The translations under genes and the position numbers were made by a program. A stretch of DNA of 64,000 nt from Saccharopolyspora spinosa NRRL 18395 (GTDB lineage: Bacteria; Actinomycetota; Actinomycetes; Mycobacteriales; Pseudonocardiaceae), in NCBI RefSeq assembly GCF_000194155.1, contig NZ_GL877878.1, forward strand, positions 1-64,000. The letters run 5' to 3'. This document shows positions 1-9,482 of the stretch, in pieces. How positions within the stretch are numbered: the first letter of the stretch is position 1; every line of letters begins with the position of its first letter. The notes below the pieces were generated by a model. It was not told where the DNA came from, made no database searches, and was given only the letters and a program-made list of their open reading frames with translations.

Positions 1-51
1 TTCCGGAAGAAGGGGCCCCTTCCCATTTCTGCATCCCCATTGCGCGTCAAT

Positions 52-94
52 GCGGGTGGTAATGGCCGGCGCGATGACGACCATTACCACCCGC
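52..94. terminator. Hairpin terminator downstream of the rRNA methyltransferase
   Basis: A perfect 14-bp inverted repeat (arms 52-65 and 81-94, core GGGTGGTAATGG / CCATTACCACCC) with a 15-nt loop lies immediately after the stop of the minus-strand methyltransferase at 98. There is no clear T-run, which is common for actinobacterial terminators. The position and perfect pairing support a transcription end. Confidence 0.6.
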
Positions 95-97
95 GAC

Positions 98-862
98 TCA
101 TGAAGTCAGCTTGCGCCGGAGCAGTTCGAAACACAGCACCGCCGCGGCGCTGGCGACGTTGAGCGATTCCACGCCTCCAGCCATCGGAATGGCCAGCGGC
201 TGCGCGATGCGGGTCTGTACGTCCTCCGAAAGCCCGGCGGTTTCGCTGCCCAGCACGAACACCGCGCGCGACCCGAAGTCGGCGTCGAAGATGCTCTCCG
301 CTGCGGACGCCTCCAGCGCGAACAGCGGATAACCCGCCTCGCTCAGCATTTCCGCTGCCTCGCCGGCCGTCCTGGTCCGCAGCACCGGAGCGTGGAACGC
401 TACGCCGGCCGACGCCTTGATGACCAGCGGATCGAGGCTGGCGACCCCGCGGTGCGGCACCACGATTCCGTCGATCCCGGCCGCGGTCGCGGTGCGCAGG
501 ATCATCCCGACATTCGCCGGTGTCGTCAGGCCGTCGAGCAGCAGAATGGTTTGCGGCGCGTGGGCAGGCTCGGCGAGCGCGTCCGAGAGCGGCCGCATCT
601 TCCGCGCCACCACGTCGGCCACCACGCCCTGGTCGTGCCGGCCGTTCCCGGCCAGCACCTTCACCCGGTGCGCGCTCGCCCGCTGGATCTTCACCGCGCG
701 GTCGGCGGCGGCGTCCTTGATCTCCTCGATGATCGGCCCGCGCAGCCCCTCGGCGAGGATCACCTTGTCCACGCGCAGGTCGTAGTCCGCCAACGCCTCC
801 AACACCGGCTTTCGGCCGTATACGGTGACGAATCGATCTTTCGGGGAAACTTCGCTGGTCAC
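98..862 (-). CDS. TrmH/SpoU-family RNA 2'-O-methyltransferase (RlmB-like)
   Basis: Likely transfers a methyl group from S-adenosylmethionine to a ribose 2'-OH in rRNA or tRNA. The N-terminus VYGRKPVLEAL matches the substrate-binding domain of RlmB-type enzymes. The C-terminal SPOUT (knotted) domain shows the three family motifs: NVGMILRTA, VLGSETAGLSE and SLNVASAAAVL. At 254 residues it is normal length. I chose the GTG at 862, just before TSEVSPKDRF, because the reading frame upstream to 1030 has no protein-like character. The gene is divergent from the acyltransferase that begins at 947. Family assignment is secure; the exact rRNA or tRNA target is not. Confidence 0.85.
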   Translation of the reverse strand: MTSEVSPKDRFVTVYGRKPVLEALADYDLRVDKVILAEGLRGPIIEEIKDAAADRAVKIQRASAHRVKVLAGNGRHDQGVVADVVARKMRPLSDALAEPAHAPQTILLLDGLTTPANVGMILRTATAAGIDGIVVPHRGVASLDPLVIKASAGVAFHAPVLRTRTAGEAAEMLSEAGYPLFALEASAAESIFDADFGSRAVFVLGSETAGLSEDVQTRIAQPLAIPMAGGVESLNVASAAAVLCFELLRRKLTS

Positions 863-946
863 GGTTCCAAGTGTCACATGTGCTGCCGCGCCCACCTCGA
901 CTGGAACCCCTCGGGATCGGGCCGGTTGTGTGCCAGGATCGCGGTC

Positions 947-2363
947 ATGTCCGATCGTCTCTCCGCAGTCGACGCCTCCTTCCTCTACCTGGAGGACTAC
1001 ACGACGCGCGGTGTTCCGGCGGCCGCGCACCGGGTTCGACTACGACAACGTGCTGGCGCTGATCGACCGCCGCCTGGGCTTCGTGCCGCGCTACCGGCAG
1101 CGGGTGATGCAGGTTCCGGGTGGGCTCGTCCGCCCGGTGTGGGTGGACGACCAGGATTTCGACATCACCTACCATGTGCGTCGCTCGGCGCTGCCCAAGC
1201 CGGGTAACGACGGCCAGCTGCACGACCTGGCGGCCCGGCTGATGTCCCGGAAGCTCGACCACACCCGCCCGCTGTGGGAGATCTACCTGGTTGAGGGCCT
1301 GTCCAAGAACCGTGTGGCGGTGATCACCAAGACCCACCAGGCGATGGTCGACGGCATCGGCGCGATCGACATCGGCCAGGTGATCCTGGACGTGGAACGC
1401 GACCGGGAGGTCCCGGACGCCGACGAGCTGTGGATGCCGCGTCCAGAGCCGAGCCTGGCCGAGCTGCTGGTCGAGGCGATGACCGATGCGGTGCAGCGGC
1501 CCGGTGAAGTGGTGGAGAACGTCCGGTCAGCGGTGGCCGACGCGACCGCGACGGTGCAGAAGGTCACGAGGGCGCTCGGCGGTGTCGCCTCGGCACTGCG
1601 GACGGCAGTGGTCCCGGCACCGAGCGGGCCGCTGAACGCGCCGACTTCCACCCAGCGCCGTTTCGCCGTCGCGAGGGCCAAGCTCGACGATCTCCGCGCC
1701 GTTCGCCGGGCCCACGGCAGCACGGTCAACGATGTGGTGCTGGCGGTAGTGACCGGTGCCTTGCGGAACTGGCTGTTGTCCCGCGGTGAGGTGGTGACCC
1801 CGTCGACGACGGTGCGCGCGATGGTCCCGGTGTCGGTTCGCTCCGACGACGACGAGGCGCGGGCGACGTACCCGGAGACTGGCAGCCTGCCGGTCGGATC
1901 GGTCGGCAGCAAGGTGTCGGCTTACCTCGTGGACCTGCCGGTCGGCGAGGGTAACCCCATCGTTCGGCTGCACCAGGTCAGTCATGCGATGCGGGCGCAC
2001 GCGGAGTCCGGCGAGTCGGTGGCGGCCGGTGCGCTGGTCAAGGTGTCCGGGTTCGCGCCGCCGACCCTGCACGCGTTGGGTGCGCGGGTCGCGAACCAGT
2101 TCTCCGACCGGCTGTTCAACGTGTTGGTGACGAACGTTCCGGGACCGCAGGTGCCGTTGTACGCGGCGGGGGCGAGGATGATGGAAATGTTCCCGGTGGT
2201 GCCGTTGGCCAAAAACCAGTCGCTGTCGGTTGGCGTTACCTCCTACGACGGCGGCGTGTACTTCGGGTTGAACGCGGATCGGGATGCGATGCCCGATGTG
2301 GACGTGCTCGCGGCGATGATCGGAGAAGCAGTGGACGAGATGATCGGGACGGTCGACGCATGA
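947..2363 (+). pseudogene. WS/DGAT-type acyltransferase, frame broken near the N-terminus
   Basis: Homologous to the bifunctional wax ester synthase / acyl-CoA:diacylglycerol acyltransferases that make storage lipid at the membrane. The N-terminus MSDRLSAVDASFLYLEDYTT starts at ATG 947 in one frame. The rest, from AVFRRPRTGFDY at about 1008, is in another frame and runs to 2363. Family members usually have a short PMHVGG-like stretch between these blocks; here it is missing, so about 20 bases plus the frame appear lost near 1007. The active-site motif HHxxxDG reads HQAMVDG, with Gln in place of the usual second His. Its stop overlaps the next gene (ATGA at 2360). It could be a true pseudogene or an assembly error; an internal start might still give a shorter protein. 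Confidence 0.75.
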
Positions 2364-2863
2364 GGGTTTACCTGCCCGCCACGGTGCCGATGTTGCGGCG
2401 GTTGGTGGAGGAGAAGCAGTTGCAGCCGTTGGGCGGGACAGCGTTCGCGTTGACACCGGCGCTGCGCGAGTCCTACGCCAGCGGCGACACGGAGGAAATG
2501 GAGTACGCGGCGATGCGGGAGGCCGCTCGGGCGTCGCTGCGGTTGATCGCCGGTGACCTGGGCGCGGGCGAGAAGGTGGAGCTCCGGCGGGTGGTGATCT
2601 CCGCCGATGTCGAAGACGTGACTCTGCGACCGGACCTGGACCACGCTGTCGTGAAGGTGTCCGGGCCGGTGCAGTGGCGGCAGCTCGCGGCGGTGCACGT
2701 GGACGCCACGGAAGCCGAGGAGGCGGTGCGCGCCGCGGCTGAGGTCATCGACGCGGCTGATCTCGGCGACCCGGATGCGGACTTCACCCTCGGCGAGGCC
2801 GAGGACCACGAGCTGGCCTGGTACGCGCCTCAGGAAGTGCCGTTCCTGCTGGAACTGATGTAG
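2360..2863 (+). CDS. Conserved hypothetical actinobacterial protein (possibly DUF6912 type)
   Basis: A 167-residue soluble protein whose start overlaps the stop of the acyltransferase by four bases, so the two are translationally coupled. It begins MRVYLPATVPMLRRLVEE and has an alternating hydrophobic pattern (VELRRVVISADVEDVTL), a helical middle and an acidic C-terminal half ending FLLELM. There is no signal peptide, membrane segment or recognisable catalytic motif. From memory the opening resembles the uncharacterised actinobacterial family DUF6912, but I cannot confirm this. No function can be assigned. Confidence 0.75.
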   Translation: MRVYLPATVPMLRRLVEEKQLQPLGGTAFALTPALRESYASGDTEEMEYAAMREAARASLRLIAGDLGAGEKVELRRVVISADVEDVTLRPDLDHAVVKVSGPVQWRQLAAVHVDATEAEEAVRAAAEVIDAADLGDPDADFTLGEAEDHELAWYAPQEVPFLLELM

Positions 2864-2954
2864 CCGATTCCACGCGAAAGCGGCGAAGCGTCGCGTTGCG
2901 GCGTGGACCGGATGGTGCGGCCCGGGGCGGGGTGCCTCGGGCCGCACCGCGGTG

Positions 2955-3749
2955 TCACTGCTGCTTTTCCTGGACCTGGTCCGCTGGCGGGATGTTGATC
3001 TGAACCGGCTTGCCCCAGTCGCTGTAGCGCACCGTCATGGTCGACTCGGGGATCTGCTGGCCGGCCACGTTGAGGGCGGGTGTGGTCGAGTTGGCCTTGA
3101 TCGGCAGGCCCTCGGCGTCCAGCCACACGGTCTGCTTGATCTCGGAGACCCCGGCGCCGACCAGGGCCTCGTACGCCGCCTTCTCCTCGGCTTTGGCGCC
3201 GACGACGGCCGCCTTGAGGTCGGTCACGATCTCGTAGCGGGTCGCGTCCTGGCCGTCGACCTGCTCCTTGGTGCTGGCGGTGATGGTGGAGCCGGGCGGC
3301 AGCATGGCTCCGAAGTCGTTGATCTTGCCCAGCTGTCCGAGCTGCTGCGCCATCGAGTCGTTGGCGGACATCTTCAGCCACGGCTTGCTCGGGTCGCCGG
3401 AGAGCTGCGCCAGCTGCGGGCTCTTGATGTACAGGCCGTCGCGGGTGAACACCATCTCGGTCGGTCCGGTGCAGGCCATCTCGGTCTGCGCGATGTCCAG
3501 CTGGCACTTCGTGGAGCCGAGGCTCTGGATGGCGCCGGTGCCCTCGAAGGACACCGTCACGGTCTTCTTCTCGCTCATGCTGGACTTCGCGGAGCTGACC
3601 AGCGACGAGATGTCCTTGAACGAGGAGCCGGAGTTCTCGGTCTGCTGCTGTCCGGGGTTGTCCGGGGCGGCCGGGGACCCGCCCTGGCTGCAGGCGCCCA
3701 GGGTGATTGTTAATGCGGCTGCGGACAGGGCGACTGCGGTGCGGCGCAA
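2955..3749 (-). CDS. Secreted lipoprotein, LppX/LprAFG-like fold candidate
   Basis: A 264-residue predicted lipoprotein. It has a Met-Arg-Arg signal peptide, a hydrophobic stretch and a lipobox LGAC, followed by a Ser/Gln/Pro-rich linker and a beta-rich domain (VTVSFEGTGAIQ, TRYEIVTDL, TMTVRYSDWGKPVQINIPP). The start is TTG at 3749 with AGAGG upstream. It is a clear paralogue of the lipoprotein at 3834-4694: both share a 'KPWLK' block, a 'VDGxxATRYE' block and a 'YxDWG.P..I..PPA.QV' ending. This layout recalls the mycobacterial LppX/LprG family, which binds lipids at the cell surface; that link is inference. Ligand unknown. Confidence 0.8.
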   Translation of the reverse strand: MRRTAVALSAAALTITLGACSQGGSPAAPDNPGQQQTENSGSSFKDISSLVSSAKSSMSEKKTVTVSFEGTGAIQSLGSTKCQLDIAQTEMACTGPTEMVFTRDGLYIKSPQLAQLSGDPSKPWLKMSANDSMAQQLGQLGKINDFGAMLPPGSTITASTKEQVDGQDATRYEIVTDLKAAVVGAKAEEKAAYEALVGAGVSEIKQTVWLDAEGLPIKANSTTPALNVAGQQIPESTMTVRYSDWGKPVQINIPPADQVQEKQQ

Positions 3750-3833
3750 GGGAATTCCTCTCTGGACGAAGATTGCGATGCCCAGAACGTAACATTCCGC
3801 GTTGCCCTTTTAGGGTGTTTTGTGGAAGCCCGG

Positions 3834-4694
3834 TCAGCGCGGCGGTTGTTGGGCCTGCCTCGGCAGGTCCTCGAAGACGCCGACCTGTCCGGCCGGCGGG
3901 ACCGGGATCTCGGTGGGCGCGCCCCAGTCGCGGTAGGTCGAAGTCAGCGACACCTTGCCGGCCTGCGCGACTTCCTGGCTGGCCGCGAACCGCGCTGGCA
4001 GGCCGGATTCGTCCAGCCACAGCTGGTATCCGAGTTCCGGTTCCCCGTCTTGGGCGGCCTGCCGGAACTGGGCGCGCTGTTGCGGGTCGGCGGACACGTC
4101 GGCGGCCTGCGACGTGATGACCCGCAGTTCGTAGCGGGTGGCCGGCTTGCCGTCGACGGTGTCGGGCGCGCTCTGCTGGATGCGGGTGGCGGTTTCGACG
4201 CCGCTGAAGGTGGCGCGCGGGTCGACGGCTTCGTGTAGCTGGTGCAGTGCGGGACTGAGGAGTTTTGCGCCGAAATCTGCGCCGCCGGGGGTGATCTTGA
4301 GCCACGGCTTGTCGGGTGCGGGCCGCGTCAACGGGGTCTGCAGGTACCCGACACCGTCCACGATGGACAGCTCGATTTGCTGCGGTTTGTTCCCGGGGGC
4401 GCGGGTCTGGCCGCTGAACGCGAGATCGGCCAGCGGGCCCCGGTAGTGGACGGTGCCTTCCGCGGCCAGTTCGCCCACCATGCCGAGGCTTCCGCGAACG
4501 CTGCTGCGCACGCTGCCGCGTTCGTTGATCTTGCCGATCACCTGCGACAACATCGTGCTCGCAGCGGGTCGAGGGTCGGGTTGGGTGGCCATCAGCGCCC
4601 TGGCCTGCGGGAGTGGTTCGGTGCCGCAGGCGCTGAGTGCGGCGATCAGGGCGAGACCAGCGGACAACACCGCGGTCCTGCTGGCTCGTGGCAT
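3834..4694 (-). CDS. Secreted lipoprotein, paralogue of the adjacent lipoprotein
   Basis: A 286-residue predicted lipoprotein with signal peptide MPRASRTAVLSAGLALIAAL and lipobox LSAC. The ATG at 4694 is preceded by GAGGAG at good spacing; the more upstream ATG adds ten residues of no signal character, so I prefer 4694. The body repeats the pattern of its neighbour (GTVHYRGPLADLAFSG, DKPWLKITPGG, VDGKPATRYELRV, YRDWGAPTEIPVPPAGQV). This gene lies upstream of 2955-3749 on the same strand with an 84-bp gap, so they are probably a tandem duplication and may be co-transcribed. Ligand unknown. Confidence 0.8.
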   Translation of the reverse strand: MPRASRTAVLSAGLALIAALSACGTEPLPQARALMATQPDPRPAASTMLSQVIGKINERGSVRSSVRGSLGMVGELAAEGTVHYRGPLADLAFSGQTRAPGNKPQQIELSIVDGVGYLQTPLTRPAPDKPWLKITPGGADFGAKLLSPALHQLHEAVDPRATFSGVETATRIQQSAPDTVDGKPATRYELRVITSQAADVSADPQQRAQFRQAAQDGEPELGYQLWLDESGLPARFAASQEVAQAGKVSLTSTYRDWGAPTEIPVPPAGQVGVFEDLPRQAQQPPR

Positions 4695-4852
4695 CGGGCG
4701 AGCTCCTCGGGCCGGTGGCGGCACTGTGCTCGTGCGGTTGTCCGCACGCCATATTGGCCGCGCGGGAGTGAGAACGACCCGCGCAGACCGAATCCCACGC
4801 TAGCAACGATGTCGTGAGACCACAGGGGACGATCGCGACTCGTTCGGGGGGA

Positions 4853-5859
4853 TCAGGCTTCGTCGAGTCCGGCGCGGGAGCGCAGCAGGCGGCGCAGCGA
4901 GGCGAGTTGTTCGACGCTCCCGCCGTCGGACGCGTAGGTGTCCAGGTGGCAGTCCGGATCGTCGGAACCGCCGAGGTGACCGCAGTTCGGCGGGCATTCC
5001 TCAGCCGCTTCGGCGAAGCCCTCGAACGCGGCGATCACGTCGTCCGCGGTGACGTGCGCCAAGCCGAACGAGCGGATGCCCGGGGTGTCCACCACCCAGC
5101 CGCCCCGCTCGGGCAGCGGCAGGGCGACCGCCGGGGGGGATGCCGGCCCTTGCCGACCCCGCTGACCTCGCCGGTCGCCCGGTCCGCGGCCGGCACCAGC
5201 CGGTTGACCAATGTGGACTTGCCGACCCCGGAGTGGCCGACCAGCGCGGAGACCCGGTCGGTGAGCAGGGCGCGCAGCTCCTCGGGTTCGGCGTCCAGCC
5301 GGGTGATCGTGATCGGCATATCCAGCGAGGAGTACGTGTCGATCCACTCGCCGGGGTCGGCGAGGTCGGCTTTGGTCAGGCACAGCACCGGGGTCAGCCC
5401 GCCCGCGTAGGCGGCGACCAGGCAGCGGTCGATGAAGCCGGGGCGCGGCGGCGGATCGGCCAGCGCGGTCACGATGACCAGCTGTTCGGCGTTGGCGACC
5501 ACGACCCGCTCGTAGGGGTCGGTGTCGTCGGCGGTGCGGCGCAGCACGCTGGTGCGGTCGGCGACCCGCACGATGCGAGCCAGCGTGTCGGGTTTGCCGG
5601 AGATGTCGCCGACGAGGTCGACCCGGTCCCCGACGACCACCGGTGTGCGGCCGAGTTCGCGGGCCCGCATGGCGGTGACCAGCTGGTCGGGATTGCCCTC
5701 CAACGCGCAGGTCCACCGCCCGCGGTCGACCGCGACGACCATCGCGGCCGTGGCGTCGGCGTGCTTGGGGCGTTGCTTGCTGCGCGGACGGCTGCCGCGG
5801 CGTCCGGGGCGCACCCGCACATCGGACTCGTCCAGATCCCGCCAACCGCGCTTGCGCAT
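4853..5859 (-). pseudogene. rsgA: Ribosome small-subunit GTPase RsgA, frame broken in the switch I region
   Basis: RsgA is a circularly permuted GTPase that helps 30S maturation. The N-terminal part (5859 down to about 5140) has the OB-fold, the G4 motif LTKADL and the Walker A GHSGVGKSTLVNRL. The C-terminal part in another frame (about 5140 to 4853) has the G3 motif VDTPGIRSF and the zinc knuckle CPPNCGHLGGSDDPDCHL. They separate at a run of seven G at 5133-5139, exactly where the family has GKGRHTST; the Thr-Ser-Thr of switch I is gone and about four bases look missing. It follows aroA with a 19-bp gap on the same strand. Real mutation or homopolymer sequencing error are both possible. Confidence 0.85.
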
Positions 5860-5878
5860 CAGATCGCCGCCCCCGCGC

Positions 5879-7147
5879 TCACGCCGTTTCCCCGAGCATC
5901 GTCGCCCACATCCCCGGGAAGTCGGGGATCGTCTTGGCGGTCGTCGCGATGTCCTCGACGGCCACGCCGGGCACCCTCAGCCCGAGGATCGCGCCAGCCG
6001 TGGCCATCCGGTGGTCGGCGTAGGAGTGCCAGTTCCCGCCGGTCAGCGGCCTGGGCTCTATCAGCAGCCCGTCCGCGGTCTGCTCGACCGCGCCGCCCAG
6101 CTTGTTGAGCTCGTTCTGCAGCGCGGCGAGCCGGTCGGTCTCGTGGCCGCGCAGGTGCGCGATGCCGCGCAGCTGCGAGCGGCCGGGGGCTAGCGCCGCC
6201 AGCGCCGCGACCGTCGGGGTGAGCTCGCCGACGTCGTGCAGGTCGATGTCGATCGGGGTGAGTTCGTCGGGGCCGGTGACGGTCAGACCGGCGTCGGTCC
6301 GCTGCACGTGCGCGCCCATCTGGCGGAGGATTTCGCGGATGGCGTCGCCGGCCTGCGTGGTCTGCGCCGGCCAACCGGGCACGGTCACGGTGCCGCCCGT
6401 CACCGCTGCGGCGGCGAGGAACGGGGTGGCGTTGGACAGGTCGGGTTCGATGTCGACGTCCAGCGCGTGGATCTTGCCCGGTGCCACCCGCCAGGTGTTC
6501 GGTTCCTGGTCGTCGACGTCGACACCGGCGGCGCGCAGCATCGACACCGTCATCTCGATGTGCGGCAGCGACGGGACCGGCTTGCCTTGGTGCAGCACCG
6601 TGACGCCCTGCTCGAACCGCGGCGCGGACAGCAGCAGCCCGGAGACGAACTGCGACGACGCGGACGCATCGATGGTGACCGTGCCCCCGGCGAGCTTCCC
6701 GGTGCCGTGCACGTCGAACGGCAGGGCGTTGCCGTCGATCTCGGCCCCCAGCTCGCGCAGCGCGTCGAGCACCGTGCCCAGCGGGCGCTGGCGGGCCTGC
6801 GGGTCACCGTCGAAGGTGATCCGTCCGACTGCCAGGGCAGCGACCGGCGGGACGAACCGCATGACCGTGCCGGCCAGGCCGCAGCCGACTTCGGCCGGTC
6901 CGTGCAGCGTGGACGGGGTGACCAGCCACGAGCCGTCCGGTCCGTCCTGCACCTCGACCCCGAGGGAACGCAGCGCCCCGGCCATCAGCTCGGTGTCCCT
7001 GCTGCGCAGCGGGGCGCACAGGGACGACGGGCCCTCGGCGAGCGCGGCGAGCACCAGCGCACGGTTGGTGATGGACTTCGAACCGGGCACCGGGACGGTC
7101 GCGCGCACCGCGCCGCGGGCGACCGGAGCAGGCCAGAGCTGGGTCAT
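5879..7147 (-). CDS. aroA: 3-phosphoshikimate 1-carboxyvinyltransferase (EPSP synthase)
   Basis: Sixth step of the shikimate pathway: shikimate-3-phosphate plus phosphoenolpyruvate gives EPSP and phosphate. The start [12 protein letters not shown] at ATG 7147 gives 422 residues, normal for the family. Visible motifs: [11 protein letters not shown] near the N-terminus (shikimate-3-phosphate binding), GLAGTVMRF where the family has the LGNAGT loop, and [15 protein letters not shown] near the C-terminus. The reading frame continues far upstream without being protein-like. Followed on the same strand by rsgA, an order also known from mycobacteria. Confidence 0.95.
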   Translation of the reverse strand: MTQLWPAPVARGAVRATVPVPGSKSITNRALVLAALAEGPSSLCAPLRSRDTELMAGALRSLGVEVQDGPDGSWLVTPSTLHGPAEVGCGLAGTVMRFVPPVAALAVGRITFDGDPQARQRPLGTVLDALRELGAEIDGNALPFDVHGTGKLAGGTVTIDASASSQFVSGLLLSAPRFEQGVTVLHQGKPVPSLPHIEMTVSMLRAAGVDVDDQEPNTWRVAPGKIHALDVDIEPDLSNATPFLAAAAVTGGTVTVPGWPAQTTQAGDAIREILRQMGAHVQRTDAGLTVTGPDELTPIDIDLHDVGELTPTVAALAALAPGRSQLRGIAHLRGHETDRLAALQNELNKLGGAVEQTADGLLIEPRPLTGGNWHSYADHRMATAGAILGLRVPGVAVEDIATTAKTIPDFPGMWATMLGETA

Positions 7148-7354
7148 AGGGCAATGATCCCCCACCCGGCTCCGCGTTTTCAGCGGTGGGGGCCACCCGG
7201 TGGTGCATCTGCGCAGGTCGGTTCGCGTGGCGGCGCGAGTTGCGCCAGTGATGGGCGTCGCGGTTCGGGTAGCGATGTCGCTCGCCTGCGGCGATCCGGG
7301 CTGCAAGGATGAGGTCGACCGTTCCGCTACGAGGTGACGGAGGTTCGACCAGGC

Positions 7355-8119
7355 ATGTGCGGCAGGTACGCCTCCACGAAGGATCCGGGCAAGCTCGCGG
7401 CCGAGTTCGCGGCGTTGGACGCCACCGGCGGGGCAGCCCCGGGCGCGGACTTCAACGTCGCGCCGACCAAGAACGTGTTCAGCGTCGTGCAGCGGCACCC
7501 CCGCGACGATGCCGGTGATCGGGACCTCGAACGGACCGAACGCACCATCCGGGTGATGCGGTGGGGCTTGGTGCCGATGTGGGCGAAGGAGAAGACCATC
7601 GGCAGCCGGATGATCAATGCCAAGTCGGAGACGGTGACCACCAAACCCGCCTTCCGCAGCTCGATCAAGCGCTACCGGTGCCTGCTGCCCGCCGACGGCT
7701 GGTATGAGTGGAAGCGCGAGGGCGGCCGGAAGCAACCGTTCTTCATGACGTCCCCGGACGGGTCCAGCCTGGCGATGGCCGGGATCTACGCGTCCTGGCG
7801 CGACCCCCAGGCCGAGGATGCGCCGCCGTTGGTGACCTGCTCGGTGCTCACCACCAGCGCGATCGGGCAGCTGGCCGACGTGCACGACCGGATGCCCCTG
7901 TTGCTGCCGGCGACGGCGTGGGAGCAGTGGCTCGACCCGGACCTGCCGGACGTCACCGATCTGCTCGGCCCGCCGCCGCGGGAGCTGGTCGACGGACTGG
8001 AGATCCGACCGGTGTCGACTGCGGTCAACAGCGTCCGCAACAACGGCGCGAAGCTCCTGGAGCGCGTGTCGCTCGACGAGCAACCGCAGGCGGTAGGTTT
8101 GGATTCGGACATGAAGTGA
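7355..8119 (+). CDS. SRAP/YedK-family abasic-site processing protein, copy 1
   Basis: SRAP proteins crosslink to abasic sites in single-stranded DNA through Cys2, forming a protective thiazolidine adduct. I chose ATG 7355 because it places Cys at position 2 (MCGRYAST), as the mechanism requires; seven extra upstream codons would bury it. Family residues are present: the Asn in MINAKSE, the Glu in DGWYEWKRE, and the His in [10 protein letters not shown]. Length is 254 residues. A second member follows 38 bp downstream, so the organism has a tandem pair. Both are divergent from aroA. Confidence 0.9.
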   Translation: MCGRYASTKDPGKLAAEFAALDATGGAAPGADFNVAPTKNVFSVVQRHPRDDAGDRDLERTERTIRVMRWGLVPMWAKEKTIGSRMINAKSETVTTKPAFRSSIKRYRCLLPADGWYEWKREGGRKQPFFMTSPDGSSLAMAGIYASWRDPQAEDAPPLVTCSVLTTSAIGQLADVHDRMPLLLPATAWEQWLDPDLPDVTDLLGPPPRELVDGLEIRPVSTAVNSVRNNGAKLLERVSLDEQPQAVGLDSDMK

Positions 8120-8157
8120 GCCGGCTCGGGCGCCGGGCGAACGCGGGGTGAGTTCTG

Positions 8158-8874
8158 ATGTGTGGTCGGTACGCCGTCGGGCACGACCCGGCGGCGCTGG
8201 CCGAGGAGTTCGCGGCGGCGGATCGCACGGCCGGTGCGGTGGGCGCGGATTTCAACGTGACACCGACCAAGACGGTGCCGATCGTCGTGCAGCGCGGTGC
8301 CGAACGCAGCGTCCGGCCGGTGCGCTGGGGCCTGGTGCCGACCTGGGCGAAGGAGCTCGGCAGCGGCCCGCCCATGATCAACGCTCGGGCCGAGTCGATC
8401 ACCGTCAAGCCGGCCTTCGCGGACTCGGCGCGCCGCCGCCGCTGCCTGATGCCCGCCACCGGCTGGTACGAGTGGCGTCCCGGGGATCGGCGTCGGCAGC
8501 CGTACCTGTGCACCCGCGAGAGCGGCACCAGCCTGGCGATGGCCGCGGTGTTCTCCGCCTGGTGGGCGCCGAACTCCACCGATCAGCCGTTGGTGACCTG
8601 CGCGGTCGTCACCACCGATGCCGTTGGCGAGCTGGCCGGCATTCACCACCGCATGCCGCTGGTGCTGTCCGAGCACCGCTGGGCCGACTGGCTCGACCCG
8701 CAGCGCACCGAGATCGCGGACCTGCTGGAACCCGAGCGGGAGGTGCTCGGCGAACTGGCGATCCACCCCGTCTCCACCGAGGTGAACAGCATGCGCAACA
8801 ACCATCCAGACCTGCTGGAACGGGTCGAGCCGCTGCCCGAACCCGCCGAACAAGCCGCGCTGTTCGAGTCATGA
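8158..8874 (+). CDS. SRAP/YedK-family abasic-site processing protein, copy 2
   Basis: The start [10 protein letters not shown] exposes Cys2 after Met removal, as in the family. Visible active-site blocks: [16 protein letters not shown] and IHHRMPLVL. At 238 residues it is slightly shorter than copy 1 and clearly diverged from it outside the motifs, so the duplication is old. It overlaps the following alpha/beta hydrolase by ATGA, suggesting co-translation. Role by family: shielding abasic sites in single-stranded DNA. The genetic reason for two copies is unknown. Confidence 0.9.
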   Translation: MCGRYAVGHDPAALAEEFAAADRTAGAVGADFNVTPTKTVPIVVQRGAERSVRPVRWGLVPTWAKELGSGPPMINARAESITVKPAFADSARRRRCLMPATGWYEWRPGDRRRQPYLCTRESGTSLAMAAVFSAWWAPNSTDQPLVTCAVVTTDAVGELAGIHHRMPLVLSEHRWADWLDPQRTEIADLLEPEREVLGELAIHPVSTEVNSMRNNHPDLLERVEPLPEPAEQAALFES

Positions 8875-9482
8875 CCAGGGTCGAGGTCGAGACGCCGCAC
8901 GGCCCGGCCTGGGCCGAACTGCACTGCGCCGAAGAGGGCCGCGCCGCGCTGCTGCTCGGACATGGCGCGGGCGGTGGCATCGCCGCCCCCGACCTGGTGG
9001 CGGTGACTCGGGCCGCGACCGAAGCCGGGGTGCACGTGGCGCTGATCGAGCAGCCCTACCGGGTCGCGGGCCGCCGGGCGCCCGCCCCGGCCAAGCAGCT
9101 CGACACGGCGTGGCTCGCGGTGGTGGAAGACCTCGGCGAGCGCTGGTTCCCGGATCTGCCGCTGATCTTCGGCGGTAGGTCGTCCGGGGCGCGGGTGGCT
9201 TGCCGAACCGCGGAGGCGGGCGCGGCGTCGGCGGTGTTGTGCCTGGCGTTCCCGGTGCATCCGCCGGGCAAGCCGGAGAAGTCGAGGCTCGGTGAGCTCG
9301 ACGGGGTGGAAGCTCCGGTGCTGGTGGTGCAGGGCGAGCGGGACGCCTTCGGCCAGCCGGAACCGTCGCACAACCGCGAAGTGGTGCTGGTTCCCGGCGA
9401 CCACTCGCTGAAGGGCGATGTGGACGCGGTCTTCCGCGCGGCCCAGGAGTGGCTCCAACGAGTCCTCCGCCTCCTCGACTGA
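8871..9482 (+). CDS. Small alpha/beta hydrolase, KANL3/Tex30-like
   Basis: A 203-residue alpha/beta-hydrolase-fold protein whose start overlaps the stop of SRAP copy 2. It shows the oxyanion-side LLLGHGAGG motif, a nucleophile elbow reading GGRSSGARVA (Ser in G-x-S-x-G-like context), an Asp strand VQGERDAFG, and a C-terminal His in VPGDHSLKG. This Ser-Asp-His set resembles the KANL3/Tex30 and dienelactone-hydrolase-like group. No signal peptide. The substrate is unknown; coupling with SRAP suggests co-expression rather than a proven role in DNA repair. Confidence 0.8.
   Translation: MTRVEVETPHGPAWAELHCAEEGRAALLLGHGAGGGIAAPDLVAVTRAATEAGVHVALIEQPYRVAGRRAPAPAKQLDTAWLAVVEDLGERWFPDLPLIFGGRSSGARVACRTAEAGAASAVLCLAFPVHPPGKPEKSRLGELDGVEAPVLVVQGERDAFGQPEPSHNREVVLVPGDHSLKGDVDAVFRAAQEWLQRVLRLLD

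Noticed and set aside
2830..4806. 658-codon minus-strand frame over the two lipoproteins
   Set aside because: Arg/Pro/Gly-rich composition with no motifs; overlaps two clear lipoprotein genes in another frame.
7148..8083. Long N-terminal extension of AroA (frame open to 8083)
   Set aside because: It runs antisense through SRAP copy 1; the ATG at 7147 gives the standard EPSP synthase start.
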